Counted from the first letter of the stretch, positions 43,864-52,955 are shown. The stretch is 64,000 nucleotides of DNA from Streptomyces pseudovenezuelae (GCF_001513955.1 NZ_KQ948149.1:96227-160226), one strand, 5' to 3'. Program-made: numbers and translations. The notes: generated by a model not told the origin, from the letters alone.

Positions 43864-44898
43864 CTACTCCTGCTTCTTCCTGCGCGTGCCGAACACGATC
43901 TCGTCCCAGCTCGGGACCGCCGCTCTGCGGCCCGGGCGGACGCCGTCGGCCTCGGCCTGGCGGTCGGTCGCGCCGATGAGGCGGTCGCGGTGGCTGGCCA
44001 CCGAACGCGGCATGAGGACGTCCGCGTAGGCGGAACCGGCCGAGGCGGCGGGAGCGGGCGGCTCCTCCACCTCGGGCTCCTCCTCGAGGGCAGGCGGTTC
44101 CTCGATGCTCGCCGTCTCGGAGGGCCGCTCCGGTACGACCATGTCGCCCCGGAAGCTCGGTACGGCCTCCAACAGGCTGGTCAGCGAGTCCCGTTCGGCG
44201 ACCGTCTCCTCGACGGGCTCGGCCGGGGGCAGGCTCGGCCGGTCGAGGGCGCGGTCCAGCGGACGGTCGCGCGGCAGCCGTGCGATCCGCGGCACGAACG
44301 GGAAGCTGGGCTCCGGCGCGCCGAGGTCCTCGGACTCGCCGATCAGCGAGCGGGCCTCCTCGTCGACGGCCTGGACGAGCCGCCGGGGCGGGTCGTAGGT
44401 CCAGCTCGCCGAGTGCGGTTCGCCCGCGACGCAGTAGACCAGCAGAACCTCCCAGGTGCCGTCGTCGCGGCGCCAGGAGTCCCACTGGACGGTGTCCTTC
44501 TCGGCGCCGCGCAGCAACAGCCGCTCCTGCACGGCCTCGCCGAGCTGCGGCCCCGCGTTCTCGCCGGGCCGGCGGACCGGGGTCTTGCGGGCTCGTTCGG
44601 CCATGAAGGCGCGCTCGGCGAGCACGGGGCCCTCGAAGCGCCGTACACGGTCTACGGGGATACCTGCGAGCTGGGCTACCTCTTCCGCGGTGGCACCGGC
44701 GCGTATACGCGCCTGGATGTCGCGGGGACGGAGATGGCTTTCGACCTCGATCTCGATCTGACCGAGGCGGGGACGGTCGCCGCGCACCGCTGCGCGCAGC
44801 CGCTCGTCGATCGGAAGCGTGTACTCCGTTGAGTCGGCAGCCTTCAGCACCAGCCGTGTGCCGTCATTGGAGACGGCCACGACACGCAGTTCGGGCAT
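43864..44898 (-). CDS. sepH: Cell-division protein SepH
   Basis: A 344-aa protein. The N-terminal DUF3071 domain (MPELRVVAVSNDGTRLVL...) includes a helix-turn-helix (GATAEEVAQLAGIPVDRVRRFEGPVL). A long, probably disordered acidic/proline linker leads to a conserved C-terminal tail (GVRPGRRAAVPSWDEIVFG). SepH is known in Streptomyces to bind FtsZ and promote filament assembly at septa. ATG 44898 follows GGGAGG. Its gene is monocistronic, between a terminator and a 431-nt upstream region. Confidence 0.93.
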   Translation of the reverse strand: MPELRVVAVSNDGTRLVLKAADSTEYTLPIDERLRAAVRGDRPRLGQIEIEVESHLRPRDIQARIRAGATAEEVAQLAGIPVDRVRRFEGPVLAERAFMAERARKTPVRRPGENAGPQLGEAVQERLLLRGAEKDTVQWDSWRRDDGTWEVLLVYCVAGEPHSASWTYDPPRRLVQAVDEEARSLIGESEDLGAPEPSFPFVPRIARLPRDRPLDRALDRPSLPPAEPVEETVAERDSLTSLLEAVPSFRGDMVVPERPSETASIEEPPALEEEPEVEEPPAPAASAGSAYADVLMPRSVASHRDRLIGATDRQAEADGVRPGRRAAVPSWDEIVFGTRRKKQE

Positions 44899-45329
44899 GG
44901 GGACCTCCCGGGTGGTGCCTGCCGACGTCACGTGCGTCGCTGCTTCCGCTAGTCGAGTGTGGCCTGCCCGGGTGCAGCCTGCCACAACCTTGCCGAGTTG
45001 CCCGGCGTGTCGGGCACGGGCCCTGGATCGCCGTTATGGCACGGTTACCTATTCGCAACGCTAAGTGACCAACTCCGTCACCCTGTGCAACTAGCCCCCT
45101 CCCGGCCGCCCTTGAAGGCCACGGACGCCCTGGCGGGAGACCGGACCCAGGGCTCGCAACAGTACTCCATTTGGGCCACGTGCGTGGATTGGCGCGCCAC
45201 TCAACTTCGTTCAAGAATCGCTGTCCGGCCGCTCGTTGAGCGGTTTCCGCGATCTTGGACGTGGTGTAGTTCACGGAATCACCAGAAACGGAACTATTGG
45301 CTTCGGACGTACGTCCGGCAACCGTCCCC
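44899..45329. other. Gene-free region upstream of sepH
   Basis: 431 nt between the end of the FAD oxidase gene and sepH. A CGGACGTACGTCCG palindrome (45304-45317) and a small CCGCTC/GAGCGG hairpin (45229-45243) lie near the oxidase end, possibly its terminator. The sepH promoter must be here, but I cannot place it with confidence. Confidence 0.45.
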
Positions 45330-46649
45330 CTATGCGCCCAACACCCTGCGCAAGTAGTCGTTCTGGAAGCGCCGGTCGGGGTCGAGGCGGTCCCGGAGCG
45401 CGGTGAACTCGCCGAAGCGCGGGTAGACGCCGGCGAAGTACTCGGCGTCGCGCGTGTGCAGCTTGCCCCAGTGCGGGCGCCCCTCGTGCGCCGTGAAGAT
45501 CCGTTCCGCGGCCGTGAAGTACGCCTGGTACGGCGTCCCCTTGACCATGTGGACGGCGATGTACGCGCTGTCCCGGCCCGAGGCGGTGGACAGCGTGATG
45601 TCGTCGGCGGGCGCGGTGCGCACCTCCACGGGGAAGCTGACCTTCAGCCCCGAGCGCTCGACCATCGTCCTCAGCTCGCGCAGTGTCTCGACCACGGCCT
45701 CGCGCGGGACGGCGTACTCCATCTCCACGAACCGCACCCGGCGGGGCGAGGTGAAGACCTTGTACGGGATGTCGGTGTAGGTCCGCGCCGACAGCGCCTT
45801 GCTGGAGATCCGCGCGATCGAGGGGATCGTGCCCGGCGCCGCGCGGCCCACCCACTGGGCCACCTGGAAGACGCCGTTGGAGAGGAACTCGTCCTCGATC
45901 CAGCCCTGGATCTGCGGCACCGGCTTCTCCGGGCCCGCGCTGCGGTTGTTGCGCTTGGTGTTGGTGCTGCCGGTGTGCGGGAACCAGTAGAACTCGAAGT
46001 GCTCGTTCTCGGCCCAGAGCTCGTCGAAGGCGCTGGTGACCTTGTCGAAGCTCATGGGCTCCTCGCGGGCCGTGAGCAGGAAGATCGGCTCGACGGCGAA
46101 GGTGAGCGCGGTGACGACGCCGAGCGCGCCCAGGCCGATCCGGGCGGCCGCGAAGACCTCGGGGTTCTCCTTCTCGGAGCAGGAGAGCACCGAGCCGTCG
46201 GCCGTGACCAGCTCAAGGCCCTTGATCTGGGCGGCGATCGAGCCCGACTCGCGGCCCGTGCCGTGGGTGCCGGTGCTGGTGGCTCCCGAGACCGTCTGCT
46301 CCATGATGTCGCCCATGTTGGTGAGCGACAGGCCCTCACGCGCGAGAGCCACATTGAGCCTCTTGAGCGGTGTGCCGGCCTCCACCGTGACGGTCATGGC
46401 GTCCCGGTCGATGTCGCGGATGCCGGTCAACAGTTGAGGGCGGATCAACACACCGTCGGTCGCGGCGATCGACGTGAAGGAGTGGCCGGTGCCGACGGCC
46501 TTCACCTTGAGACCGTCCTCGGCGGCCTTCCGCACGGCGACGGCCAGCTCGTCGACCGAGGCAGGCGTGACCTCCCGCGCGGGACGCGCGGCGACATTGC
46601 CGCCCCAGTTACGCCACGTGCCGTTCTTCGCGCTCGCTGCCGTGCTCAA
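45330..46649 (-). CDS. FAD-dependent sugar-1,4-lactone/alditol oxidase
   Basis: A 439-aa VAO-type flavoprotein. The N-terminal FAD domain has VKAVGTGHSFTSIAATDG, where the His is the usual covalent flavin attachment site, and SGATSTGTHGTG. The C-terminal ALO domain has EFYWFPHT and HWGKLHT. Family members oxidise alditols or aldono-lactones with oxygen. The start is TTG 46649, preceded by GGGGAGG. It lies 41 nt inside the upstream MFS gene, so the pair are translationally coupled. Confidence 0.85.
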   Translation of the reverse strand: MSTAASAKNGTWRNWGGNVAARPAREVTPASVDELAVAVRKAAEDGLKVKAVGTGHSFTSIAATDGVLIRPQLLTGIRDIDRDAMTVTVEAGTPLKRLNVALAREGLSLTNMGDIMEQTVSGATSTGTHGTGRESGSIAAQIKGLELVTADGSVLSCSEKENPEVFAAARIGLGALGVVTALTFAVEPIFLLTAREEPMSFDKVTSAFDELWAENEHFEFYWFPHTGSTNTKRNNRSAGPEKPVPQIQGWIEDEFLSNGVFQVAQWVGRAAPGTIPSIARISSKALSARTYTDIPYKVFTSPRRVRFVEMEYAVPREAVVETLRELRTMVERSGLKVSFPVEVRTAPADDITLSTASGRDSAYIAVHMVKGTPYQAYFTAAERIFTAHEGRPHWGKLHTRDAEYFAGVYPRFGEFTALRDRLDPDRRFQNDYLRRVLGA

Positions 46650-47847
46650 CGCTGCCTCCCCGACGTGGATCCGGCCTCTTGAGCCGGCGGTACCCCAGGA
46701 AACCGACCGCGACCGCGACGGCCCCGGACACCGCCGGAACCCCGTACCCGGCACGCGCACCGGCCGCGTCGATCACCCAGCCGGCCACGGAGGAGCCGAG
46801 CGCGACCCCCACCGCGAGTCCGGTGCTGATCCAGGTCATGCCCTCGGTCAGTTGCGCGCGTGGTACGTGCTGTTCGATCAGGGACATCGTCGTGATCATC
46901 GTGGGAGCGATGGACAGGCCCGCTACGAACAGCGCCACGGCCAGAAACGGCAAGTTTCCGACCAGTAGGAGGGGGATCATACTCACGGCCATCGCGCATA
47001 TGCCCAGCAGCCAGCGACGTTCGGGCCGTCCCCCGAAGTGCAACAGCCCGAACACCAGGCCCGCCACGCAGGACCCCGCGGCGTAGAGGGCGAGCACGAG
47101 GCTGGCGGCGCCCTTGTGGCCCTGCTCGTCGGCGAAGGCCACGGTGACCACGTCCACCGCCCCGAAGATCGCCCCGGTCGCCACGAAGGTGGCCACCAGG
47201 ACCTGCAGGCCCGGCGCGCGCAGTGCCGTACGGCCGCCGTCCTGCTCGCGCGGGTGCGGGGCCGGCTCGGTGGCCCGCTGCGTGGTCAGCCAGAACACGC
47301 CGACCGCCAGGAAGCAGGCGGCGAGCAGCGGACCCGCCTCCGGGAACCAGGCGGTGGACAGCCCGATGGAGATGATCGGCCCGAAGATGAAGCAGACCTC
47401 GTCGATCACCGACTCGAAGGAGTACGCGGTGTGCAGCTGCGGGGTGTCGCGGTACAGGGCCGCCCACCGCGCGCGGATCATCGCGCCGAGGCTCGGCACC
47501 GCGCCGATGCCGACGGCGCACACGAACAGCACCCAGTCCGGCCAGCCGAAGTGCGCGGCCAGCAGCATCCCGGCGGACGCCACCAGGGCGACCAGCGTCG
47601 CCGGGCGCAGCACCCGCCGCTGGCCGTGCCGGTCCACCAGCCGGGAGACCTGCGGGCCGATCACCGCGGCGGCCAGCGCGATGGTGGCCGACAGCGAGCC
47701 CGCCAGGCCGTACCTGCCGGTGAGCTGCGAGATCATCGTGACCACGCCGATGCCCATCATCGACAGCGGCATCCGGCCGACGAAACCCGCGGCGGAGAAA
47801 CCCTTGGAGCCGGGGGCGGCGAACAGGGCGCGGTAAGGGCTGGGCAC
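46609..47847 (-). CDS. MFS transporter, probable efflux type
   Basis: A 412-aa, roughly 12-helix major-facilitator protein: GRMPLSMMGIGVVTMISQLTGRYGLAGSL near the N terminus, and VSRLVDRHGQRRVL, the family loop between helices 2 and 3. The arrangement resembles small drug/sugar exporters. GTG 47847 follows GGAGA. Its 3' end contains the start of the FAD oxidase gene. It is divergent from ferrochelatase. Confidence 0.83.
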   Translation of the reverse strand: MPSPYRALFAAPGSKGFSAAGFVGRMPLSMMGIGVVTMISQLTGRYGLAGSLSATIALAAAVIGPQVSRLVDRHGQRRVLRPATLVALVASAGMLLAAHFGWPDWVLFVCAVGIGAVPSLGAMIRARWAALYRDTPQLHTAYSFESVIDEVCFIFGPIISIGLSTAWFPEAGPLLAACFLAVGVFWLTTQRATEPAPHPREQDGGRTALRAPGLQVLVATFVATGAIFGAVDVVTVAFADEQGHKGAASLVLALYAAGSCVAGLVFGLLHFGGRPERRWLLGICAMAVSMIPLLLVGNLPFLAVALFVAGLSIAPTMITTMSLIEQHVPRAQLTEGMTWISTGLAVGVALGSSVAGWVIDAAGARAGYGVPAVSGAVAVAVGFLGYRRLKRPDPRRGGSVEHGSEREERHVA

Positions 47848-48015
47848 AGGGTCTCCGGTCGGCCGGTGAGCAGCGGCTCGGGTGGCGGTAAGGCACGAAT
47901 GCGCCTCATACAGCTTACGGGTGAGGGGCCCCGACGTACCCGGCGGGACCGGCGGGAACCCGGCCGGCCACCCCGCCGTTTCCCGGCTGTCAGTACCGGA
48001 TGACAGGATCGACCC

Positions 48016-49143
48016 ATGCGAGACGCGCTCGACGCCACCCCCTACGACGCCCTGCTCCTGCTCTCGTTCGGAGGCCCCGAGGGCCCGGACGACGTGGTCC
48101 CGTTCCTGGAGAACGTGACGCGCGGGCGTGGCATCCCCAAGGAACGCCTGAAGGAAGTCGGTCAGCACTACTTCCTGTTCGGCGGGGTCAGCCCCATCAA
48201 CGACCAGAACCGCGCCCTGCTGGACGCCCTGCGCAAGGACTTCGCGGACCACGGCCTGGGCCTGCCGATCTACTGGGGCAACCGCAACTGGGCGCCCTAC
48301 CTCACGGACACCCTGCGCGAGATGGTCGCCGACGGCCACCGCCGCATCCTGGTCCTGGCCACCAGCGCCTACGCCTCCTACTCGGGCTGCCGCCAGTACC
48401 GCGAGAACCTCGCCGAGTCGCTGGCCGCGCTGGAGGCGGAGGGCCTGGAGGTGCCGAGGATCGACAAGCTGCGGCACTACTTCAACCACCCCGGCTTCCT
48501 GGAGCCCATGATCGACGGGGTGCTCGCGTCCCTCGCCGAGCTCCCCGAAGAGGTCCGCGACGGCGCCCACATCGCCTTCTCGACCCACTCGATCCCGACC
48601 GCGTCCGCGGACACCTCCGGGCCGGTCGAGGGCCACGGGGAGGGCGGCGCGTACGTCGCGCAGCACCTGGAGGTCTCCCGGCTGATCGCCGACGCCGTCC
48701 GGGAGCGCACCGGCGTCGACCACCCCTGGCAGCTCGTCTACCAGTCGCGCTCCGGCGCCCCGCACATCCCGTGGCTGGAGCCCGACATCTGCGACCACCT
48801 GGAGGAGCGCCACGGGTCCGGCGTCCCGGCGGTCGTGATCGCCCCCATCGGCTTCGTCTCCGATCACATGGAGGTCCTCTACGACCTCGACACCGAGGCG
48901 AAGGCCAAGGCGGCGGAGCTCGGCCTGCCGATGCGCCGCTCGGCGACCGTCGGCGACGATCCCCGCTTCGCCGCCGCCGTCCGCGACCTGGTCCTGGAGC
49001 GGGCCGCGGTGGAGCGCGGACAGCAGGTCACGCCCTGCGCCCTCGGCGCGCTCGGGGCCGCCCACGACGTCTGCCCGGTCGGCTGCTGCCCGGCCCGCGC
49101 CCCCAAGCCCGCCGCCGCGGGCGTCGACAGCCCGTACGCGTGA
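48016..49143 (+). CDS. hemH: Ferrochelatase (coproporphyrin III ferrochelatase type)
   Basis: A 375-aa enzyme inserting Fe2+ into the porphyrin. In actinobacteria the substrate is coproporphyrin III (coproheme pathway, CpfC). LLLLSFGGPEGPDDV opens it, and AFSTHSIP has the catalytic His. Cys125 (YSGCRQY) and Cys341/353/357/358 (TPCALG; DVCPVGCC) match the [2Fe-2S] ligands found in actinobacterial ferrochelatases. CAGGAT ends 6 nt before ATG 48016, suggesting a leaderless transcript. The inositol monophosphatase gene follows after 8 nt. Confidence 0.92.
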   Translation: MRDALDATPYDALLLLSFGGPEGPDDVVPFLENVTRGRGIPKERLKEVGQHYFLFGGVSPINDQNRALLDALRKDFADHGLGLPIYWGNRNWAPYLTDTLREMVADGHRRILVLATSAYASYSGCRQYRENLAESLAALEAEGLEVPRIDKLRHYFNHPGFLEPMIDGVLASLAELPEEVRDGAHIAFSTHSIPTASADTSGPVEGHGEGGAYVAQHLEVSRLIADAVRERTGVDHPWQLVYQSRSGAPHIPWLEPDICDHLEERHGSGVPAVVIAPIGFVSDHMEVLYDLDTEAKAKAAELGLPMRRSATVGDDPRFAAAVRDLVLERAAVERGQQVTPCALGALGAAHDVCPVGCCPARAPKPAAAGVDSPYA

Positions 49144-49151
49144 GGAGCCCC

Positions 49152-49967
49152 GTGACCGACCCCCTGCACGCGGAACTGCTGCGGCTGGCCCAGGAGGCCG
49201 CCCACCGCGCCGGTACCCTGCTGCGCGACGGCCGTCCGGCCGACCTCGCGGTCGCCAAGACCAAGTCCAGCCCCATCGACGTGGTGACCGAGATGGACAT
49301 CGCGGCCGAGAAGCTGATCACCGACCTGATCTCCGAGCACCGCCCGGACGACGGCTTCCTCGGCGAGGAGGGTGCCGCCACCGAGGGCACCAGCGGCGTC
49401 CGCTGGGTCATCGACCCGCTCGACGGCACGGTCAACTACCTTTACGGGCTGCCGACTTGGTCCGTCTCCATCGCCGCCGAGCAGGACGGCGAAACCGTCG
49501 TCGGGGTCGTCGCGGCACCGATGCGCGGCGAGACGTACCACGCGGTCCGCGGCGAGGGCGCCCGGGCCACCGGCGCATGGGAGGGCGAGCGCAGGCTGAC
49601 CTGCCGCCCGGCGCCGCCCCTGGAGCAGGCCCTGGTGTCGACCGGCTTCAACTACGTCACCGAGGTCCGCACCCACCAGGCCGAGGTCGCCGCCAGACTG
49701 ATCCCCCGCCTGCGCGACATCCGCCGCGGCGGATCGGCGGCCGTCGACCTGTGCGACCTGGCCGCGGGCCGCCTGGACGGCTACTACGAGCGGGGCCTGA
49801 ACGCCTGGGACTACGGGGCGGGCGACCTCATCGCCCGAGAAGCGGGCGCCCTGACCGGTGGCCGCCCCGGAGAGCGCCCGAACCCCGCCCTCACCGTGGC
49901 CGGCACCCCGGGCGTCTTCGAGCCCCTTCAGCAGCTCCTGGAGGACTTCGGCGCCTGGCACGACTGA
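49152..49967 (+). CDS. Inositol monophosphatase family protein
   Basis: A 271-aa Mg-dependent sugar-phosphate phosphatase. Metal-binding motifs are DVVTEMD, FLGEEG, WVIDPLDGTVNYLYGLP and AWDYGAGDLIAREAGA. It may act on inositol-1-phosphate or a related sugar phosphate. GTG 49152 follows GAGGAG, only 8 nt after hemH, so the two are one operon. A strong terminator follows. Confidence 0.9.
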   Translation: MTDPLHAELLRLAQEAAHRAGTLLRDGRPADLAVAKTKSSPIDVVTEMDIAAEKLITDLISEHRPDDGFLGEEGAATEGTSGVRWVIDPLDGTVNYLYGLPTWSVSIAAEQDGETVVGVVAAPMRGETYHAVRGEGARATGAWEGERRLTCRPAPPLEQALVSTGFNYVTEVRTHQAEVAARLIPRLRDIRRGGSAAVDLCDLAAGRLDGYYERGLNAWDYGAGDLIAREAGALTGGRPGERPNPALTVAGTPGVFEPLQQLLEDFGAWHD

Positions 49968-50014
49968 CCGGCCGACTGCGGGCGAACACGAGGTGAACAG
50001 GGGCGTGGAGCGAC

Positions 50015-50055
50015 GCAGCGGGCCCCCGGCGCTGGATTCGCCGGGGGCCCGCTGC
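50015..50055. terminator. Bidirectional terminator hairpin
   Basis: A 17-bp perfect stem with a 7-nt loop between the hemH operon and the convergent small gene at 50079-50243. Confidence 0.87.
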
Positions 50056-50078
50056 AGTGCCGCGAAGCCGATCAGACG

Positions 50079-50243
50079 CTAGGCGCTGACCTCCACACCG
50101 TGTTCGGCCGCGAGGCGGCGCAGGTCGTCGAGCTCGCCCTGCTCCACCTCGACGAGGAAGTCGTCGCCCTCGTCGCGGGCCCGCGTCAGGTCGGTCTCGG
50201 TCGCCCTTATCCGCTGCAGAAGTCCTGCGGTGAATGCGTCCAT
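50079..50243 (-). CDS. Small conserved hypothetical protein
   Basis: A 54-aa, highly charged helical protein, MDAFTAGLLQRIRATETDL then FLVEVEQGELDDLRRLAAEHGVEV. It looks like a short coiled coil and is conserved in this position before cutR in Streptomyces. ATG 50243 has GAGGGGG 7 nt before it, good support for a real gene. Function unknown. Confidence 0.75.
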   Translation of the reverse strand: MDAFTAGLLQRIRATETDLTRARDEGDDFLVEVEQGELDDLRRLAAEHGVEVSA

Positions 50244-50656
50244 GCTGCGCCCCCTCGTCCTGGGTCGTGGGTCGGTGGCACGGGGGTGTGCCGTTCGGAA
50301 GGGGCGATCACGTCTTGTGCGGGTGCCCAGCGCTGCCCAGGCCGGGCGGCGACGGTGCCGGACACCCACGCCCGCTCTGCGGAAGCGGACAGTGCCGTGC
50401 CGCATGGTGGTACGGCACATGCAGAGCGTGATCGCGGGGTGTAAAGCCGTCCTCCCCCCGCTCCCTCCGACGGAAACCTCAACCGCGCGAGAAAATCCCG
50501 CATTCCCGCTCTCACACCCGTCTTTCAGGTGCCCCTCACCCGCCTTACAGCCGACTTATGGCCGAAAAGGGCAGGATGGAGCCAACACTCACCCGACCCC
50601 CTGCCCGCGCGTTCCCGAAGCGCGCTACGCGGGTGGACACAGGAAGGACAAGCGAC
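50244..50656. other. Gene-free region upstream of cutR
   Basis: 413 nt. It holds a nested inverted repeat: CGCTCTGC (50373-50380) pairs with GCAGAGCG (50421-50428), and GTGCCGT (50392-50398) with ACGGCAC (50412-50418). This could form one two-stage stem-loop. The cutR promoter is not obvious. GGAAGGA (50642-50648) is the cutR ribosome site. Confidence 0.45.
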
Positions 50657-51310
50657 GTGCGCGTACTCGTCGTCGAGGACGAGCAGCTGCTCGCCGATGC
50701 GGTGGCCACCGGACTGCGCCGGGAGGCCATGGCCGTCGACGTCGTGTACGACGGCGCGGCCGCCCTGGAGCGCATCGGCGTCAACGACTACGACGTGGTC
50801 GTCCTCGACCGTGACCTCCCCCTGGTCCACGGGGACGACGTCTGCCGCAAGATCGTCGAACTCGGCATGCCCACGCGCGTGCTGATGCTCACGGCCTCCG
50901 GTGACGTCAGCGACCGCGTCGAGGGCCTGGAGATCGGCGCCGACGACTATCTGCCCAAGCCCTTCGCGTTCAGTGAGCTGACGGCACGCGTGCGTGCGCT
51001 CGGCCGGCGCACCAGTGTGCCGCTGCCGCCGGTCCTGGAGCGCGCCGGGATCAAGCTCGACCCCAACCGCCGCGAGGTGTTCCGCGACGGCAAGGAGGTC
51101 CAGCTCGCTCCGAAGGAGTTCGCCGTCCTGGAGGTGCTGCTGCGCTCCGAGGGCGCCGTCGTCTCCGCGGAGCAGCTCCTGGAGAAGGCCTGGGACGAGA
51201 ACACCGACCCCTTCACCAACGTCGTGCGGGTGACCGTCATGACCCTGCGCCGCAAGCTGGGCGAACCCCCGGTCATCGTCACGGTCCCCGGCTCGGGCTA
51301 CCGGATCTGA
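50657..51310 (+). CDS. cutR: Two-component response regulator CutR
   Basis: A 217-aa OmpR-type regulator with phospho-acceptor Asp51 (VVVLDRDLP) and a C-terminal winged helix (LAPKEFAVLEVLLRSEGAVVSAEQLLEKAW). Length and sequence match CutR of S. lividans, first linked to copper metabolism and more recently to envelope/secretion stress and antibiotic control. GTG 50657 follows GGAAGGA. cutS starts 4 nt after the stop codon. Confidence 0.92.
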   Translation: MRVLVVEDEQLLADAVATGLRREAMAVDVVYDGAAALERIGVNDYDVVVLDRDLPLVHGDDVCRKIVELGMPTRVLMLTASGDVSDRVEGLEIGADDYLPKPFAFSELTARVRALGRRTSVPLPPVLERAGIKLDPNRREVFRDGKEVQLAPKEFAVLEVLLRSEGAVVSAEQLLEKAWDENTDPFTNVVRVTVMTLRRKLGEPPVIVTVPGSGYRI

Positions 51311-51314
51311 TCCC

Positions 51315-52550
51315 GTGGCCTCGACTCCCGCGCCGCCCCAGGCGCCCCCGAAGCCCACCTGGGACCCCAGGAGGCCGGCGCCGCCGCTGCCGTGGCTGCG
51401 CCCGACCATCCGCATAAGGCTCACGCTGTTGTACGGCGGCATGTTCCTGATCGCGGGCATCCTGCTGCTGTCGATCATCTACCTGGTCGCCGCCCAGGCG
51501 CTGAACGTCGGCAGCGAGCTCCCCTTCAAGATCACCACGGGCAGGGTCGCCAGCGACGTCTGCAACCTGCCCACGGACGTCCCGGCCGACGTCATGAACA
51601 AGGCGATGGACAGCTGCGTCAACGACCAGCGCCAGCACGCCCTGGACAACCTCCTCAGCCGCTCGCTGCTGGCCCTGCTCGGCCTCGCGATCATCGCCTT
51701 TGCCTTCGGCTACGCGATGGCCGGCCGCGTCCTGTCGCCGCTCGGCCGGATCCTGCGCACCGCGCGCGCGGTGGCCGGCTCCGACCTCTCCCGCCGTATC
51801 GAGCTGGACGGCCCGGACGACGAGCTCAAGGAACTGGCCGACACCTTCGACGACATGCTGGAGCGCCTGGAGCGGGCCTTCACGGCCCAGCAGCGCTTCG
51901 TCGGCAACGCCTCGCACGAACTGCGGACACCGCTGGCGATCAACCGCACGCTTCTGGAGGTGCACCTGTCCGACCCGGGTGCCCCGGTGGAGCTCCAGCA
52001 GCTGGGCAAGACGCTGCTGGCCACCAACGAACGCAGTGAACAGCTCGTGGAGGGCCTGCTGCTGCTCGCCCGCAGCGACAACCAGATCGTCGAGCGCAAG
52101 CCCGTGGACCTGGCCGAGGTCGCCGAGCAGGCGGTCGACCAGGTGCACGGTGAGGCGGCGGCCAAGGGCGTGGCGATCCGCGGCGAACAGAAGTCGGCCA
52201 TGGTCCAGGGCAACGGCGTCCTGCTCGAGCGCGTCGCCCTGAACCTGGTGCAGAACGCCGTGCGCTACAACGTGCCGGAGGACGGCTGGGTCGAGGTCAC
52301 CACGGCGGTCGAGCACGGCCACGCGGTCCTCACGGTCTCCAACACGGGCCCGGTCGTGCCGGCGTACGAGGTCGACAATCTCTTCGAGCCCTTCAAGCGG
52401 CTGCGCGGCGCCGACCGCACCGGCAGCGACAAGGGCGTCGGTCTCGGACTGTCCATCGTGCGGTCCGTGGCACGGGCGCACGGCGGGCACATCACCGCTC
52501 AGCCACGCGAAGGGGGTGGACTGGTGATGCGAGTCACCCTTCCGGTCTGA
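51315..52550 (+). CDS. cutS: Two-component sensor kinase CutS
   Basis: A 411-aa kinase with two membrane helices (about 38-60 and 117-137). They bracket a small extracytoplasmic loop holding two cysteines, Cys83 and Cys101, that could form a disulfide. HAMP follows, then the HisKA box with His201 (NASHELRTPLAIN) and HATPase_c (NLVQNAVRYN; DKGVGLGLSIVRSVA). The start is GTG 51315. The cysteine pair fits a role in sensing the redox or folding state outside the cell. Confidence 0.92.
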   Translation: MASTPAPPQAPPKPTWDPRRPAPPLPWLRPTIRIRLTLLYGGMFLIAGILLLSIIYLVAAQALNVGSELPFKITTGRVASDVCNLPTDVPADVMNKAMDSCVNDQRQHALDNLLSRSLLALLGLAIIAFAFGYAMAGRVLSPLGRILRTARAVAGSDLSRRIELDGPDDELKELADTFDDMLERLERAFTAQQRFVGNASHELRTPLAINRTLLEVHLSDPGAPVELQQLGKTLLATNERSEQLVEGLLLLARSDNQIVERKPVDLAEVAEQAVDQVHGEAAAKGVAIRGEQKSAMVQGNGVLLERVALNLVQNAVRYNVPEDGWVEVTTAVEHGHAVLTVSNTGPVVPAYEVDNLFEPFKRLRGADRTGSDKGVGLGLSIVRSVARAHGGHITAQPREGGGLVMRVTLPV

Positions 52551-52634
52551 GACCATGGCCCCCGCACCGGGATCGATACACAGGGATGTTCGCTTTGCGC
52601 GGAATTTTCTGGGCAGCGAGAGGACTGCCGAATG

Positions 52635-52648
52635 TGTGATCGATCACA
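52635..52648. promoter_or_regulatory. Perfect palindrome upstream of DUF4193
   Basis: TGTGATCGATCACA is a 14-bp perfect palindrome. Two more TGATCA cores follow at 52678-52683 and 52729-52734, suggesting a multi-site operator in the 405-nt cutS-DUF4193 gap. Confidence 0.4.
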
Positions 52649-52740
52649 AGGGAGATTTTCCCGCCATCAACTCTCCGTGATCATGCACCCTGTCGGAAAG
52701 TCGGGAAACTCCGGGTTTTCAGGGGTCCTGATCACGGGAA

Positions 52741-52785
52741 GTACACGGTGAGACGCCTTTGAAGTGCGGGATTCGGACCGTGTAC
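52741..52785. promoter_or_regulatory. Inverted repeat upstream of DUF4193
   Basis: GTACACGGT (52741-52749) and ACCGTGTAC (52777-52785) are exact 9-bp inverted arms separated by 27 nt. Either a DNA operator or a leader hairpin is possible. Otherwise the 52551-52955 gap holds no gene. Confidence 0.35.
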
Positions 52786-52955
52786 GGTCCCGATCGCCAT
52801 CCAACCCGATCACTCAAGAGGAGTCCGGTTGGGTGTCGATTGAGTAACAGACCTTGATGTGAGGCAAAATCTCCGCCTCGGGTCGGGCACAAGTCCGGCC
52901 TCTCACGCGTTACGTGCGCTGGAGACACCGCAGACACCCAGAGGGGGAGAGCGAC

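Noticed and set aside
45304..45317. CGGACGTACGTCCG as an operator near sepH
   Set aside because: It lies 400 nt from the sepH start and directly beyond the oxidase gene end, and is made of common CG/AC steps. No supporting second site was seen.
52635..52648. TGTGATCGATCACA as a CRP site
   Set aside because: CRP sites have TGTGA and TCACA separated by 6 bases, but here only 4 separate them. It is kept as an unassigned palindrome.
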